NCBI GenBank assembly: GCA_003168215.1
Contig: PMSW01000101.1
Span: 7,426-56,814, forward strand
From: Actinomycetota bacterium
Lineage (GTDB): Bacteria; Actinomycetota; Actinomycetes; Streptosporangiales; Streptosporangiaceae
Direction of reading: 5' to 3'
DNA: 49,389 bases
The notes beneath the pieces were generated by a model, which saw only the letters and a program-made list of their open reading frames with translations, made no database searches and was not told the origin of the DNA. Below, piece after piece: positions 15,186-23,631 of this stretch. A program made the translations under genes and the position numbers. Positions within the stretch are counted from its first letter, which is position 1. Each line of letters begins with the position of its first letter.

Positions 15186-16352
15186 TTAGTGCAGGGTACC
15201 GCGCAGCGCCGTCACCCGCTGGACCGCGGCGGTGAAGCCGGCCGGGTTCAGCTGCCCGCTGCCGTAAGCGCTGGCAAGCGCCAAGGTGACCGCCTGCCCC
15301 TGGGTGACGTCGCGTGCCGAGCACAAGATGAGATCCATCCCGGCCTGGGCGGCGAGCACGGCGCGCTGCGCGGAGGTGCCGAACGCGGTCAGCGCGCCGG
15401 CTTCCAGCGCATCGGTGATGGTCACGCCCTGGTAGCCGAGCCGGCCGCGCAGTTCGCCCTGGATCACCGCCGTGGACAGCCCGGCCGGGAAGGACGCGTC
15501 AAGCGCCGGGTAGATCGCCCAGGATGCCATGATGAGCCGGACCCCGGCGGAGATGGCGGCCGGGTAGGGCGCCTCGTCCGTGGACCGCAAAGTGGCCAGC
15601 GATACCTTCAGGGTGACCGGGCCAGTGTCGGTGTCCTGTGACCTGGTGGCTGCGCCCAGGCCCGGGAAGTGCTTGGCGGTGGCCGCCACGCCCGTCAGCT
15701 GCTGGGCGGTGATGAACGCCTGTCCGCAGGAGGTCACTGTCGGCGCCTTGCTGCTGTAGGAGCGCTGGAACTGGTCGATGAAGTTGCCAGACTTGCGGAA
15801 CACGTCAAGGACCGGCGCCAGGTTGACGTTCATGCCGACGCTGGCGAGGTTCTGCCCTGCTCCGGTTCCGGCCTGGGCCGCGGCCGTGGCCGGGTTCGCG
15901 GATTGCCCGATCTGCTTTTCCGACATGACGGGCGCGCCGGGCAGCCGCCGCACCAGGCCGCCCTCCTGGTCGGTCATCAGCAGCAGCGGCGACGGCACCG
16001 GGCTCTGCTGCTGCGCCTGCCGGAGCTGACTGACAGCGGACGCGATCTGGGCGTCACCCGAGATGTTCTCGCCGAAGAAGATCACCCCCGCGGCCTCGCC
16101 CGCGGTGATCTGCTGCAGCAGGGCCGCCGGCACGGTCAGGCCCGGATAGGAGAAGATCACCCGCTGGCCGGCCAGCTGCTGTGCTGATAGCCCGGCCTGC
16201 GCCCTGATCCGCTCCAGCGCAGGACGCTGCTGCGCCGTCGCGGCCTGGCCGCCGGACAGGGCGCCCGCCAGCGGCGCCGCGGCGCCCAGCACCAGCAGTT
16301 TCCTGAGCACGTCCCGGCGCCCCGTACCGGACTGTGCCTGTGCATCTTCCAT
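15186..16352 (-). CDS. Tat-exported glycoside hydrolase family 3, NagZ-like
   Basis: A 388-residue beta-N-acetylhexosaminidase-type GH3 enzyme. The N-terminus GRRDVLRKLLVLGAAAPLAGAL is a twin-arginine signal, so export occurs after folding. The family motifs are LLMTDQEGGLVRRLPGAP near 125 and TAKHFPGLGAATRSQDTDTG near 210, which includes the KHFPG segment. The nucleophile region is VTITDALEAGAL near 310. NagZ-like proteins release N-acetylglucosamine from peptidoglycan fragments or chitin. The gene diverges from the VWA protein gene across a 212-bp region. It could be a lipid-free cell-wall enzyme or a scavenger of amino sugars. Confidence 0.85.
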   Translation of the reverse strand: MEDAQAQSGTGRRDVLRKLLVLGAAAPLAGALSGGQAATAQQRPALERIRAQAGLSAQQLAGQRVIFSYPGLTVPAALLQQITAGEAAGVIFFGENISGDAQIASAVSQLRQAQQQSPVPSPLLLMTDQEGGLVRRLPGAPVMSEKQIGQSANPATAAAQAGTGAGQNLASVGMNVNLAPVLDVFRKSGNFIDQFQRSYSSKAPTVTSCGQAFITAQQLTGVAATAKHFPGLGAATRSQDTDTGPVTLKVSLATLRSTDEAPYPAAISAGVRLIMASWAIYPALDASFPAGLSTAVIQGELRGRLGYQGVTITDALEAGALTAFGTSAQRAVLAAQAGMDLILCSARDVTQGQAVTLALASAYGSGQLNPAGFTAAVQRVTALRGTLH

Positions 16353-16564
16353 GTCGCCCCCGCTATCTGGCCTGGATTGCCCGTACCCCGCGCCGTTCCC
16401 CAGGGAACCATCCTTGACCAGGAGAAAGCCGGGCGGGGCTCAGCAGGACTGCTGAATGCACCGTTACGGCAGTGCATGGCCTAAACGGGGGCAAGTCGGC
16501 CGATTCGCAAATCTCTGCTTGGATATAGTCATCCCGGGACGGAGCTGTTGGCCGGAGCCGGCGG

Positions 16565-18328
16565 GTGACGGAGAGGTCTGCGGTGAGCGCTGGACGCACA
16601 GGACGGCCCGGCGCGGCCAGGCGCGGTCGCAAGCACCGTGTACGGACCGGCCTGCTGGTAACCGTCGCGGTCGTTATCGCGGCAGCTGTGATGGCCACCT
16701 TAGGCACGCAGACGATCATGGCCAGCGTCTCGTGCGCACGTAACCCTGTGCTGGTCAACGTCGCGGCCTCTGACGACATCGCGCCCGCCGTTCAGCGAGT
16801 CGCCCGGTACTTCAACCGCCTGCATCGACTGGTGGGCGGCCGCTGCGCGGAGGTGCAGGTCACCGAGGACCAGTCAGCGGCCGCCGCCGCCATGGTCGAC
16901 GGCAAGGACTCCTCGCACGGCCTTCCGGCCATTGACGCGTGGATCCCGGACTCGAGCCTGTGGGTGGATGTGGCCCGGAGCCTGCCAGTCGGCGCGCAGG
17001 CGGTCCAGCCCACCGGCCTTGACGTGGCACGGTCACCGCTGATGATCGTGATGCCGCAATCGGTGGCAGCCAGGCTGCGGGCGTTCGGCAGTTCCGCTGG
17101 CTGGAATTTCCTGCTGCCGCAATCCGCCGGCGGCCCGCCCGCCGCGGACGGCGTGCAGGTAGAGCTACCTGATCCGCAGCAGAGTTCTGCCGGGCTGGCC
17201 ACCGTCATCGAGATGGAGCGGCTACTCGGCACCGGGCCGGCTTCGCGTAATAACTTCTCCAGGTTCGTCTTCGGCACCCATGTGACGTCTCAGTACGACA
17301 ATCCGGCTTCCCTTACCTCGGTTGTTTCCCTTGCCAAGTCCCCGCTCGCCGAGAGCCCGGTCACCGTCGCCACCGAGCAGGCTGTCGTGCAGTATGACCT
17401 GGCTCATCCGGGTCAGCCGCTGGCCGCGCGGTACCCATCCGACGGAAGCCCTGAGCTGGACTACCCCTACGTGCTAACAACGGCCGAGCCCTTGCAGCAC
17501 CAGGTGGCAGTGGAGTTCGGGAAGGTACTAGGGCAGGGATACGCGGCATCTGTGGTCCGTTTTGATGGCTTCCGGTCGGCGCTCGGCGTGGCGGACCGGA
17601 CGCCTGCCTCTTTCGGGCTGTCCGGACAGCAGCTGAGGCTGACGGCGCTGGCGAATCCGGGTGAGGCACAGGCCACGCTGCAGGCCTGGAACAAGCTCCG
17701 GATCGGCAACCGCCTGCTGGCGCTCGTCGACATTTCCGGGTCGATGGCCCAGCCGGCGGTGCCAGGCGGCCCGAGCCTGGAAGACGAGCTGACCCAGACG
17801 GCTGACCAGGGGGTCTTGCTGTTCCCTGACAGCACCCGGATGGGCCTGTGGGAGTTCGCGAGCGACCTCGACGGCACCAGGCCCTACAAGGAGCTCGTCC
17901 CCGTCGGGCCGATGACCGCCGAGGTCGGGCTGATCACCCGGCGTCAGCAGATCCAGCAGATCAACCAGACCCTGCAGCCCAAGCCGGGCAGCACCACCAG
18001 CCTGTACGACTCCATCCTGGCCGCCTACCGTTACATGATCGGCACCTATCAGCCCCACTACGGCAACTTCGTCCTCGTGCTGACCGGCGGCGCGGACAAC
18101 GCGCCGGGTGACATATCCCCCGGCAAGCTGCTCAGGAAGGTGCGCGCGCTCAGCAGCCCGGGCCGCCATGTCGCGTTCCTCTTCCTGGTGTTCGGCGAGT
18201 CAAGGCAGTTTGCCGCCATCCGCAAGATCGCGGTGGCAACCGGCGGGTCTGCCTTCCAGATCACCGACCCGGCCGAGATCAACAAGGACTTCTTCGACAG
18301 CCTCGCCCACACCATCGCGGCCGGCTGA
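16565..18328 (+). CDS. Membrane-anchored solute-binding/VWA domain protein
   Basis: A 587-residue protein. After a basic N-terminus (RRGRKHRVRTG) comes one hydrophobic segment (LLVTVAVVIAAAVMATLG), so most of the chain is outside the cell. Residues about 60-340 resemble a type II periplasmic-binding-protein domain. Residues about 390-585 form a von Willebrand A domain with the metal-site motif LVDISGSM (DxSxS) and FVLVLTGGADN. This two-domain layout is recurrent in actinomycetes, but its role is unknown; adhesion or extracellular sensing is plausible. A TATAGT -10-like hexamer is at 16524-16529. GTG 16565 has GGAG seven bases upstream. GTG 16583, preceded by GGAGAGG, is an equally good start. 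Confidence 0.82.
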   Translation: MTERSAVSAGRTGRPGAARRGRKHRVRTGLLVTVAVVIAAAVMATLGTQTIMASVSCARNPVLVNVAASDDIAPAVQRVARYFNRLHRLVGGRCAEVQVTEDQSAAAAAMVDGKDSSHGLPAIDAWIPDSSLWVDVARSLPVGAQAVQPTGLDVARSPLMIVMPQSVAARLRAFGSSAGWNFLLPQSAGGPPAADGVQVELPDPQQSSAGLATVIEMERLLGTGPASRNNFSRFVFGTHVTSQYDNPASLTSVVSLAKSPLAESPVTVATEQAVVQYDLAHPGQPLAARYPSDGSPELDYPYVLTTAEPLQHQVAVEFGKVLGQGYAASVVRFDGFRSALGVADRTPASFGLSGQQLRLTALANPGEAQATLQAWNKLRIGNRLLALVDISGSMAQPAVPGGPSLEDELTQTADQGVLLFPDSTRMGLWEFASDLDGTRPYKELVPVGPMTAEVGLITRRQQIQQINQTLQPKPGSTTSLYDSILAAYRYMIGTYQPHYGNFVLVLTGGADNAPGDISPGKLLRKVRALSSPGRHVAFLFLVFGESRQFAAIRKIAVATGGSAFQITDPAEINKDFFDSLAHTIAAG

Positions 18329-18446
18329 CCGGGTCGGCTGCGCTGAGTGGCGCGGGTGCGAGCAACGCCGGAGATGGTTTTGCCGGGATGGAGATGATCC
18401 TTGGCAGTTCGTGTGAACCTGCTATCCGATCTGCGCGTCATCTCTT

Positions 18447-18479
18447 TGAGGCCCGGCGAGAGCGGGGCGCCGGGCCTCA
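18447..18479 (+). terminator. Strong hairpin terminator after the VWA gene
   Basis: A perfect 12-bp stem (TGAGGCCCGGCG at 18447-18458, CGCCGGGCCTCA at 18468-18479) with a 9-nt loop lies 118 bp after the stop codon. Pyrimidine-rich sequence (TCCAATCTTCC) follows, without a clean T-run. Confidence 0.6.
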
Positions 18480-18536
18480 TCCAATCTTCCTCTTGAGGCC
18501 GCCACCTTGGCTCGGCCCCACATCGCGGCCGACCCG

Positions 18537-18572
18537 GCTGCAGACGGCTTCCTAGCTGCAGACGGCTTCCTA
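18537..18572. repeat. 18-bp tandem duplication carrying a stop codon
   Basis: GCTGCAGACGGCTTCCTA occurs twice in perfect tandem. The right copy contains the TAG stop of the minus-strand phosphotransferase. Because the unit is 18 bp, the left copy supplies a second in-frame TAG. It looks like a recent slippage event at the end of the gene. Confidence 0.85.
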
Positions 18573-19652
18573 GCCTGCGGCACCATCGCCCGCCAGCGGG
18601 TCGGAGTCGAGCAGCTGGTGGGCCCGGTCGATCAGCAGCGGCACGGCATGCCCCTCCCGCTCGAAGCCCTCGCCCACGGTCTGGTGCTGCAGGTACCTGG
18701 CGTGAATGCCCTCCAGGACGACGGCCAGCTTGAAGCAGCCGAACGCCATGTAGTAGCCGATGCCGGAGATATCCCGGCCGGTCAGCTCCGCGTACCGGCT
18801 CGCCAGCTCGGCCCGGCTGAAGAACCCGGGCAACGTCGTCACCGCCGCCCCCACGTTGATCATCCGCCAGTCCCTGTCGGCGGCGTCGGCCCAGTACATG
18901 AGGGTGAGCCCCAGGTCGGCAAGCGGGTCGCCGAGCGTCGACATTTCCCAGTCGACCACGGCCGCGATGGCGGGCCGGCCGCCGAGCACGACCAGCATGT
19001 TGTCGAGCCGGAAGTCGCCATGGACGAGGGTGCCCTCGCCCGTCTCCGGGAGCCCGGCAGCCAGCCTCTCGACCAGCCGGTCGTAGCCGGGCATTTCCCG
19101 CGTCGCTGACAGCTCCCACTGCCGCTGCCAGCGGGCGAGCTGGCGGGCCAGGTAACCGTCCGGCCGCCCGAATCCGGTGAGGCCGGCGGCGGACAGGTCC
19201 AGCCCGTGGATGGCGGCGAGCATCTCGGCAAGCCGCTGCGATAGCTGGCGCGCCTGGTCAGGCGTCACCTGCGCGCCGTCCTCGCGAGTGCGCAGCACCA
19301 GGCCGTCCACGTACTCCATCAGGTAGAACGGCGCGCCGATGACCTCAGGATCCTGGCAGAACGCGACCGGCGCGGGAACCGGGATCGCCGTGCCGTGCAA
19401 TGCCGACAGGATGCGGTACTCCCTGGCCATGTCGTGCGCAGTCGGCAGCACATGACCGAGCGGAGGCCGGCGGAGGACCAGCCGGGTGCCGGAACCGAAG
19501 TCGAGGCGGTAGGTCAGGTTCGATCGGCCGCCCGCGATCAGCTCAGCGCCTGCCAGATCCCCGTCCGACCAGGAGCCGGCGGGCACTGAGCTGATCCACC
19601 GGGCCAGCCGGGCGCCATCCTCGATCCCCGGGACGCTGATGTCCTTCGTCAT
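18570..19652 (-). CDS. Aminoglycoside-phosphotransferase-fold kinase, ACAD10-like
   Basis: A protein of about 360 residues of the APH/choline-kinase fold subgroup found with acyl-CoA metabolism genes. It has the ATP-binding segment LIAGGRSNLTYRLDF near residue 45, catalytic loop LVHGDFRLDNMLV near 205 (HGDxxxxN) and metal-binding VVDWEMSTLGDPLADLG near 230. Homologues fused to acyl-CoA dehydrogenases in animals (ACAD10/11) phosphorylate 4-hydroxy acyl-CoAs. Whether this protein acts on lipids or on another alcohol is not shown. The track starts at GTG 19658; ATG 19652 has GGGG at good spacing and is preferred. Confidence 0.8.
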   Translation of the reverse strand: MTKDISVPGIEDGARLARWISSVPAGSWSDGDLAGAELIAGGRSNLTYRLDFGSGTRLVLRRPPLGHVLPTAHDMAREYRILSALHGTAIPVPAPVAFCQDPEVIGAPFYLMEYVDGLVLRTREDGAQVTPDQARQLSQRLAEMLAAIHGLDLSAAGLTGFGRPDGYLARQLARWQRQWELSATREMPGYDRLVERLAAGLPETGEGTLVHGDFRLDNMLVVLGGRPAIAAVVDWEMSTLGDPLADLGLTLMYWADAADRDWRMINVGAAVTTLPGFFSRAELASRYAELTGRDISGIGYYMAFGCFKLAVVLEGIHARYLQHQTVGEGFEREGHAVPLLIDRAHQLLDSDPLAGDGAAG

Positions 19653-19842
19653 TCCCACCCCGCCTGCCCGATCCGCGTTCGCAATTGGTCCAATGATCCG
19701 CCTCTGCAGGATGGGGACGCACGGCGCCCGGGCGAAAGCATGCCATCCGGCCCAGGGCTGGACTATTGCGCTGCCCTGACGTAGGCAGGTAGGAGGGGAT
19801 AGCCAGGCCGGTGGTCTAGACCCTGGTGGCGGAGGGAGCGCG

Positions 19843-20613
19843 GTGAGTCATGCATGGATGCCGGATGTCGGGCACCTGCGGGCGGCAGCCGACGGCGGGC
19901 ATCTCATCGGCGGCGCTCCCCGCGCCGTCTGGCAGGCAGCGGGCGCCGATCCTGGGATGGTCTCGGCCAGGTCCGCCGCGGAACGCCTCTGCGAGCTCGG
20001 CCAGGCCAGCCACCTGACCTGGAATCCGCTGACCGGGGAGATCATCCAGCTGGTCTCGATTCTCCGGGCCGGGCGCTCGCTTGGCGGGCCAGAAGGCCTG
20101 GCACAGCCGGGGCCGGGTCGCGCAGCGGACCCGGGCGGGCAGCCGGAGACCGCGGAGCCTGCCGGCCCGGACTCGCTCGCCAGGGTAAACGCCGAAGGAC
20201 GGCTCTGCGTCCAGATCTGCGTCGTGGCGTTCGCGTGGGATCCGTTCACGGCCGGCCCGATGACCGGCCTGCGGCACATCATGAACTGGCTCGACTCCTG
20301 GGGCATCGCGCGGCGCTGGCCGGCCGGCTCGCCGGCGGCGTTCCCGGACGGGCAAACGGACTGCCGGAGCCGCGCGCTGTGGGCACGGGGGGGCCATTTC
20401 GGCGCGTCGCAGGTCCCCGACTGGACGGCCGCCGGCCCTGGCGCGATCGATATCGGGCGGCTGACAGGAAGAGCCACGTCACCGGCGGCGGGCGTCCGGC
20501 CGCCCCGGACGAACACCGAGCAGGAACGAGCACAGCGGGCCGGGCTTGCTGCCTTTGACGGCATCTTCGAGTCCCCGGCGCCCGCGGCCGACTCGCTTAC
20601 CCGGGTCGGCTGA
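19843..20613 (+). CDS. Protein of unknown function with an amidase-like C-terminal motif
   Basis: A 256-residue protein not assigned to a named family. Residues about 120-215 (RLCVQICVVAFAWDPF ... GGHFGASQVPDW ... PGAIDIGRL) resemble the region of phage and actinobacterial amidase-like proteins that reads GHxxVPxxxHxDPGAxD, which could be a metal-site or peptidoglycan-recognition motif. The expected second His/Asp positions are not all present, so catalysis is doubtful. The middle (85-120) is Pro/Gly/Ala-rich linker. No signal peptide or membrane segment is seen. GTG 19843 has GGAGGGA seven bases upstream. It stands alone between promoters. Confidence 0.5.
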   Translation: MSHAWMPDVGHLRAAADGGHLIGGAPRAVWQAAGADPGMVSARSAAERLCELGQASHLTWNPLTGEIIQLVSILRAGRSLGGPEGLAQPGPGRAADPGGQPETAEPAGPDSLARVNAEGRLCVQICVVAFAWDPFTAGPMTGLRHIMNWLDSWGIARRWPAGSPAAFPDGQTDCRSRALWARGGHFGASQVPDWTAAGPGAIDIGRLTGRATSPAAGVRPPRTNTEQERAQRAGLAAFDGIFESPAPAADSLTRVG

Positions 20614-20677
20614 CGGAGCGCCAGCCAGCCTTCCGCATCAAGCTGGTCAGTCCGCCCAGCTTGTACGGTAGGGCATC

Positions 20678-21334
20678 ATGAGCGCAGATCTCACTCTCTC
20701 CCCAACCGAGCGCACCCGGCTGCACCGCCTGCGGGAACGCGGCCGGAGCGATCGCGCCGAGCTGTACGCCGTACTTGACGCCGGGCTCATCTGCCACCTG
20801 GGCGTGCTCGTCGACGGCTCGCCCGTCGTCCTGCCGACCGGCTACGGCCGGGCGGGCGACACCCTCTACCTGCACGGATCATCGGCGAATCGCTCGCTGC
20901 TGGCCGCCGACGGGCAGGATGCCTGCGTCACGGTCACCCACCTGGACGGCATGGTGTGCGCCCGGGCGATCTTCCACCATTCGATGAACTACCGCAGCGC
21001 GGTCGTGTTCGGCACGGCGCGGCTGCTCACCGAGGACGCGGCCAAGCTGGCGGGGCTGCAGGCAGTCACCGAGCATCTGATCCCCGGCCGGTGGGCGCAC
21101 GCCCGCCCGCCGACACGCAAGGAACTCGCCGCCACCGCCGTGCTCGCGCTGCCGCTGGACGAGGCGTCGGTCAAGGTCCGCACCGGCCCGCCCAAAGACG
21201 AGCCGGAGGATTATCAGCTGGACATCTGGGCTGGCGTGGTCCCGGCCGCGCTGACCTTCGGCCAGGCCGAGCCCGACCCCGCGCTACGCGGCGGGTTGGC
21301 TGTCCCGGAGCACATCACCGCCCTCACCCGGTGA
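20678..21334 (+). CDS. Pyridoxamine-5'-phosphate-oxidase-fold flavoprotein
   Basis: A 218-residue split-barrel protein of the PNPOx-like/FMN-binding group. It begins with the usual ERTRLHRLRERGRSDRAELYAVLDAG helix, then GVLVDGSPVVLPTGYGRAGDTLYLHGSSANRSLL and CVTVTHLDGMVCARAIFHHSMNYRSAVVFG, which form the cofactor-binding barrel. Family members bind FMN, F420 or haem and reduce or oxidise small substrates; the cofactor cannot be chosen from sequence alone. It lies 69 bp upstream of oligoribonuclease on the same strand. Confidence 0.85.
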   Translation: MSADLTLSPTERTRLHRLRERGRSDRAELYAVLDAGLICHLGVLVDGSPVVLPTGYGRAGDTLYLHGSSANRSLLAADGQDACVTVTHLDGMVCARAIFHHSMNYRSAVVFGTARLLTEDAAKLAGLQAVTEHLIPGRWAHARPPTRKELAATAVLALPLDEASVKVRTGPPKDEPEDYQLDIWAGVVPAALTFGQAEPDPALRGGLAVPEHITALTR

Positions 21335-21403
21335 GCCAGCGGCGGATACTGCGTTCTGTAGCCAAAACATCATGCGCGGCTGCCTGGGCCTAGGCTGGGT
21401 GCC

Positions 21404-22099
21404 ATGACTGACCGGCTCGTCTGGATCGACTGCGAAATGACCGGGCTTGACCTTGCGCACGACGCCCTGGTCGAGATCGCCTGCCTGGTAACCGACGGCC
21501 AGCTCACCATCCTGGACGACGGCATCAATCTCGTGATCAAGCCGCCGGCCGAGGCACTCGATCACATGCCGGACGTCGTACGCGAGATGCATACCAAGTC
21601 CGGCCTGCTGACCGAGCTCAGCGGCGGGATCACCCTGGCCGACGCGCAGGAGCAGGTCCTGGCGTACGTGCGCACGCACGTTTCCGATGCGAAGAAGGTA
21701 CCGCTGTGCGGTAACTCCATCGGCACCGACCGCTCGTTCCTGGCCAGGGACATGCCCGAGCTTGACGCGTTCCTGCACTACCGGATGGTGGATGTGTCGA
21801 GCATCAAGGAACTGGCACGGCGCTGGTTCCCGAAGGCGTATTTTGCCAGCCCGGAGAAACATGGCGGCCACCGTGCCCTGGCGGACATCCGGGAGAGTAT
21901 CCAGGAGCTTGGCTATTACCGTGAGGCCATCTTCGTCCGCCCGCCCGGCCCGGAGTCGGCGGCCGCCAGGCAGATCGCGGCGCGGCACGGCGGGCGCAGT
22001 CCGGCCGTCTCAGCCGCGGGCGCCGGGACCAGGCAGGCGGCCGGCGCCGGGACGGGGCCGGCCTCGGCGGACGGGGCATCGGGGGGCGAGCCTGGTTAG
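21404..22099 (+). CDS. orn: Oligoribonuclease
   Basis: A 231-residue 3'-5' exoribonuclease of the DEDDh class, which degrades 2-5 nt RNAs and the linear dinucleotides from cyclic-di-nucleotide turnover. The four acidic positions and the catalytic His are visible: WIDCEMTGLD (DxE) at residue 6, CGNSIGTDRSFLARDMP near 103, and KHGGHRALADIRES near 155. About 45 residues of Ala/Gly/Pro-rich tail extend beyond the usual end, as in many actinomycete versions. It is followed 64 bp later by tRNA-His, a neighbourhood conserved in actinomycetes. Confidence 0.96.
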   Translation: MTDRLVWIDCEMTGLDLAHDALVEIACLVTDGQLTILDDGINLVIKPPAEALDHMPDVVREMHTKSGLLTELSGGITLADAQEQVLAYVRTHVSDAKKVPLCGNSIGTDRSFLARDMPELDAFLHYRMVDVSSIKELARRWFPKAYFASPEKHGGHRALADIRESIQELGYYREAIFVRPPGPESAAARQIAARHGGRSPAVSAAGAGTRQAAGAGTGPASADGASGGEPG

Positions 22100-22163
22100 G
22101 CCCGGTGAGCGCGTCCCGGTATGCTGCGTAGCACCGCAGGGCGATTTTTGCCATGCGGCCGTG

Positions 22164-22240
22164 GTGGGCGTAGCTCAGCTGGTTAGAGCGCCAGGTTGTG
22201 GTCCTGGATGTCGGGGGTTCGAATCCCCTCGCTCACCCCA
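22164..22240 (+). tRNA. tRNA-His (GTG anticodon)
   Basis: A full cloverleaf can be drawn. The acceptor stem GTGGGCG pairs with CGCTCAC with one G-U pair. The D arm is GCTC-AGCTGGTTA-GAGC. The anticodon stem-loop CCAGG-TTGTGGT-CCTGG has anticodon GTG, and the T-loop TTCGAAT is present. A G at 22163 opposite C73 gives the histidine-specific G-1:C73 pair, and CCA is encoded (22238-22240). Confidence 0.97.
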
Positions 22241-22277
22241 GTATTTTCGCAGTTCAGGAGGCTCGGCTGCCGTGACG

Positions 22278-22296
22278 GCCGGGCCTCCCGCCCGGC
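22278..22296 (+). terminator. Possible tRNA terminator hairpin
   Basis: GCCGGGC-CTCCC-GCCCGGC, a 7-bp stem with a 5-nt loop, begins 38 bp after the tRNA. No T-run follows. The remainder of the gap to 22496 shows no convincing gene; the two small frames there are shadows. Confidence 0.35.
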
Positions 22297-22496
22297 GGCT
22301 GTCCGATTCTGGCCTCCGCGAGGACATCACGGACAGCGTCGAGGCACGCGGCTCGCCCTTCATGCCGAGGCCATGAAAGCACGTCCGGTACGCATGCAGC
22401 CGGGCTCGCCGGCTTAATGCTCCACGCCGTGGCTGCATCCTTGCCAGCAGGGATGTTCGCTAGGGCCGCCGAGCTAGCGCAGGACCACGCGACCTA

Positions 22497-22538
22497 GTCA
22501 ACAAGAGAGTTGACAGTACCACGGGCGGATGGGAGATT
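22497..22538 (+). promoter_or_regulatory. Regulon operator site 1 with overlapping promoter
   Basis: GTCAAC-aagaga-GTTGAC (22497-22514) is a perfect palindrome of 6-bp arms and 6-bp spacer. TTGACA in its right half can serve as -35, with GAGATT 17 bp downstream as -10. It lies 44 bp ahead of the luciferase-like gene start. It is one of seven matching sites across 22.5-48 kb. Confidence 0.75.
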
Positions 22539-22581
22539 GGCCCATACGACGTAAGGAGCCCTCAATTACAGCTTATGTTCT

Positions 22582-23631
22582 GTGGACAACGCCGGCTACC
22601 TGGCGATTCGCGCGATGACTAAGGCCGCCGATCGGAATATCTGCTACGGGATCACCCACGACTTCCGTGCCACCCCGCCGTTCGAGAAGAGTCCGAGCAC
22701 GGTCTATGGCGAAGCACTGGACCTCATTGCGTACGCCGATCAACTCGGGTTCGGTCATGTCTGGCTAAGCGAGCATCATTTCGTCGCCGATGGCTACTGC
22801 CCGTCGCCAGTCGCTGTGGCTGGCGCGATCCTGGCGCGCACGCGGCGGATCCATGTCAGCACGCACGCGCTATTGCTGCCGCTCTATAACCCGGTCCGTC
22901 TCGCTGAGGACGTCGCCGTCCTTGACGTCATCTCCGGCGGCCGGATGGAACTGGGCGTGGCACTCGGCTATCGCGCCGCCGAGTACTCCGGGCTCGGGTT
23001 CGACATCAAAGAGCGCCGGACCCGGATGGATGAAGCCTGCGACATACTCGTCCGGGCCTGGACGGAGGACAACTGGTCCTATCGCGGCAGGCATTTTGAT
23101 GTGCGCGGCGTGTCAGTCCGGCCGCGGCCAGTGCAGCAGCCCTACCCGCGGTTGTGGATTGGCGCGCAGACGGTGCAGGCGGCTGCACGAGCAGTGCGCA
23201 TGCGCGCGCCCTTGCTGCTGCCCCCGCCTGGCTACATCAATGACGAGGCAGCGGTCTACGCCGCTTACGCCGCCGGGCTGCTCGCAGCAGACGAGGACCC
23301 AGGGCGCTACCCGGTCGCCGCCACCTTCACCTGCGCTATCACCGACGATCCAGCCGCCTACCGGATGGCCCATCGCGACGAGTGGGCATATAAGGCCGCG
23401 CTCTACCAGGAGTGGGAGGCTGGTTCCCAGGCCGTCGTCGGCGAGGCGGCCCGCCGACCACGGCGGTCATCAGGGATCATCGGGAGCGCCTCAGAATGTG
23501 CGGCGGCACTGGCGGAGGTCCTGGCCGGCGATGTCCCGATCACTCATGTCGTGATGAACCTGCGGGACCCGGAGCAGCTGCGCCTGTTCGCGGAGCGCAT
23601 GCACCTCAGCGGATCGCCGCCCGAGCATTAG
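22582..23631 (+). CDS. Luciferase-like flavin-dependent monooxygenase 1
   Basis: A protein of up to 349 residues of the bacterial-luciferase (LLM) TIM-barrel superfamily. It shows EALDLIAYADQLGFGHVWLSEHHF near 45-65 (the conserved EHH), LARTRRIHVSTHALLLPLYNPVRLAEDVAVLD near 90-120, and GRMELGVALGYRAAEY near 125. LLM enzymes use reduced FMN or F420 to insert oxygen (including type II Baeyer-Villiger reactions) or to transfer hydride. A flavin reductase is encoded within the same regulon. GTG 22582 is the track start; ATG 22615 is an alternative, and neither has a well-spaced ribosome site. The stop overlaps the convergent permease gene by 4 nt. Confidence 0.85.
   Translation: MDNAGYLAIRAMTKAADRNICYGITHDFRATPPFEKSPSTVYGEALDLIAYADQLGFGHVWLSEHHFVADGYCPSPVAVAGAILARTRRIHVSTHALLLPLYNPVRLAEDVAVLDVISGGRMELGVALGYRAAEYSGLGFDIKERRTRMDEACDILVRAWTEDNWSYRGRHFDVRGVSVRPRPVQQPYPRLWIGAQTVQAAARAVRMRAPLLLPPPGYINDEAAVYAAYAAGLLAADEDPGRYPVAATFTCAITDDPAAYRMAHRDEWAYKAALYQEWEAGSQAVVGEAARRPRRSSGIIGSASECAAALAEVLAGDVPITHVVMNLRDPEQLRLFAERMHLSGSPPEH

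Noticed and set aside
19684-19694. ATTGG-T-CCAAT palindrome upstream of the phosphotransferase gene
   Set aside because: It is only 11 bp and unique in the window, so it is too weak to call an operator.
22175-22438. 87-residue ORF antisense to tRNA-His
   Set aside because: It is translated from the tRNA complement; fragments such as GERGDSNPRHPGPQPGALTS are the well-known false ORF across tRNA-His genes.
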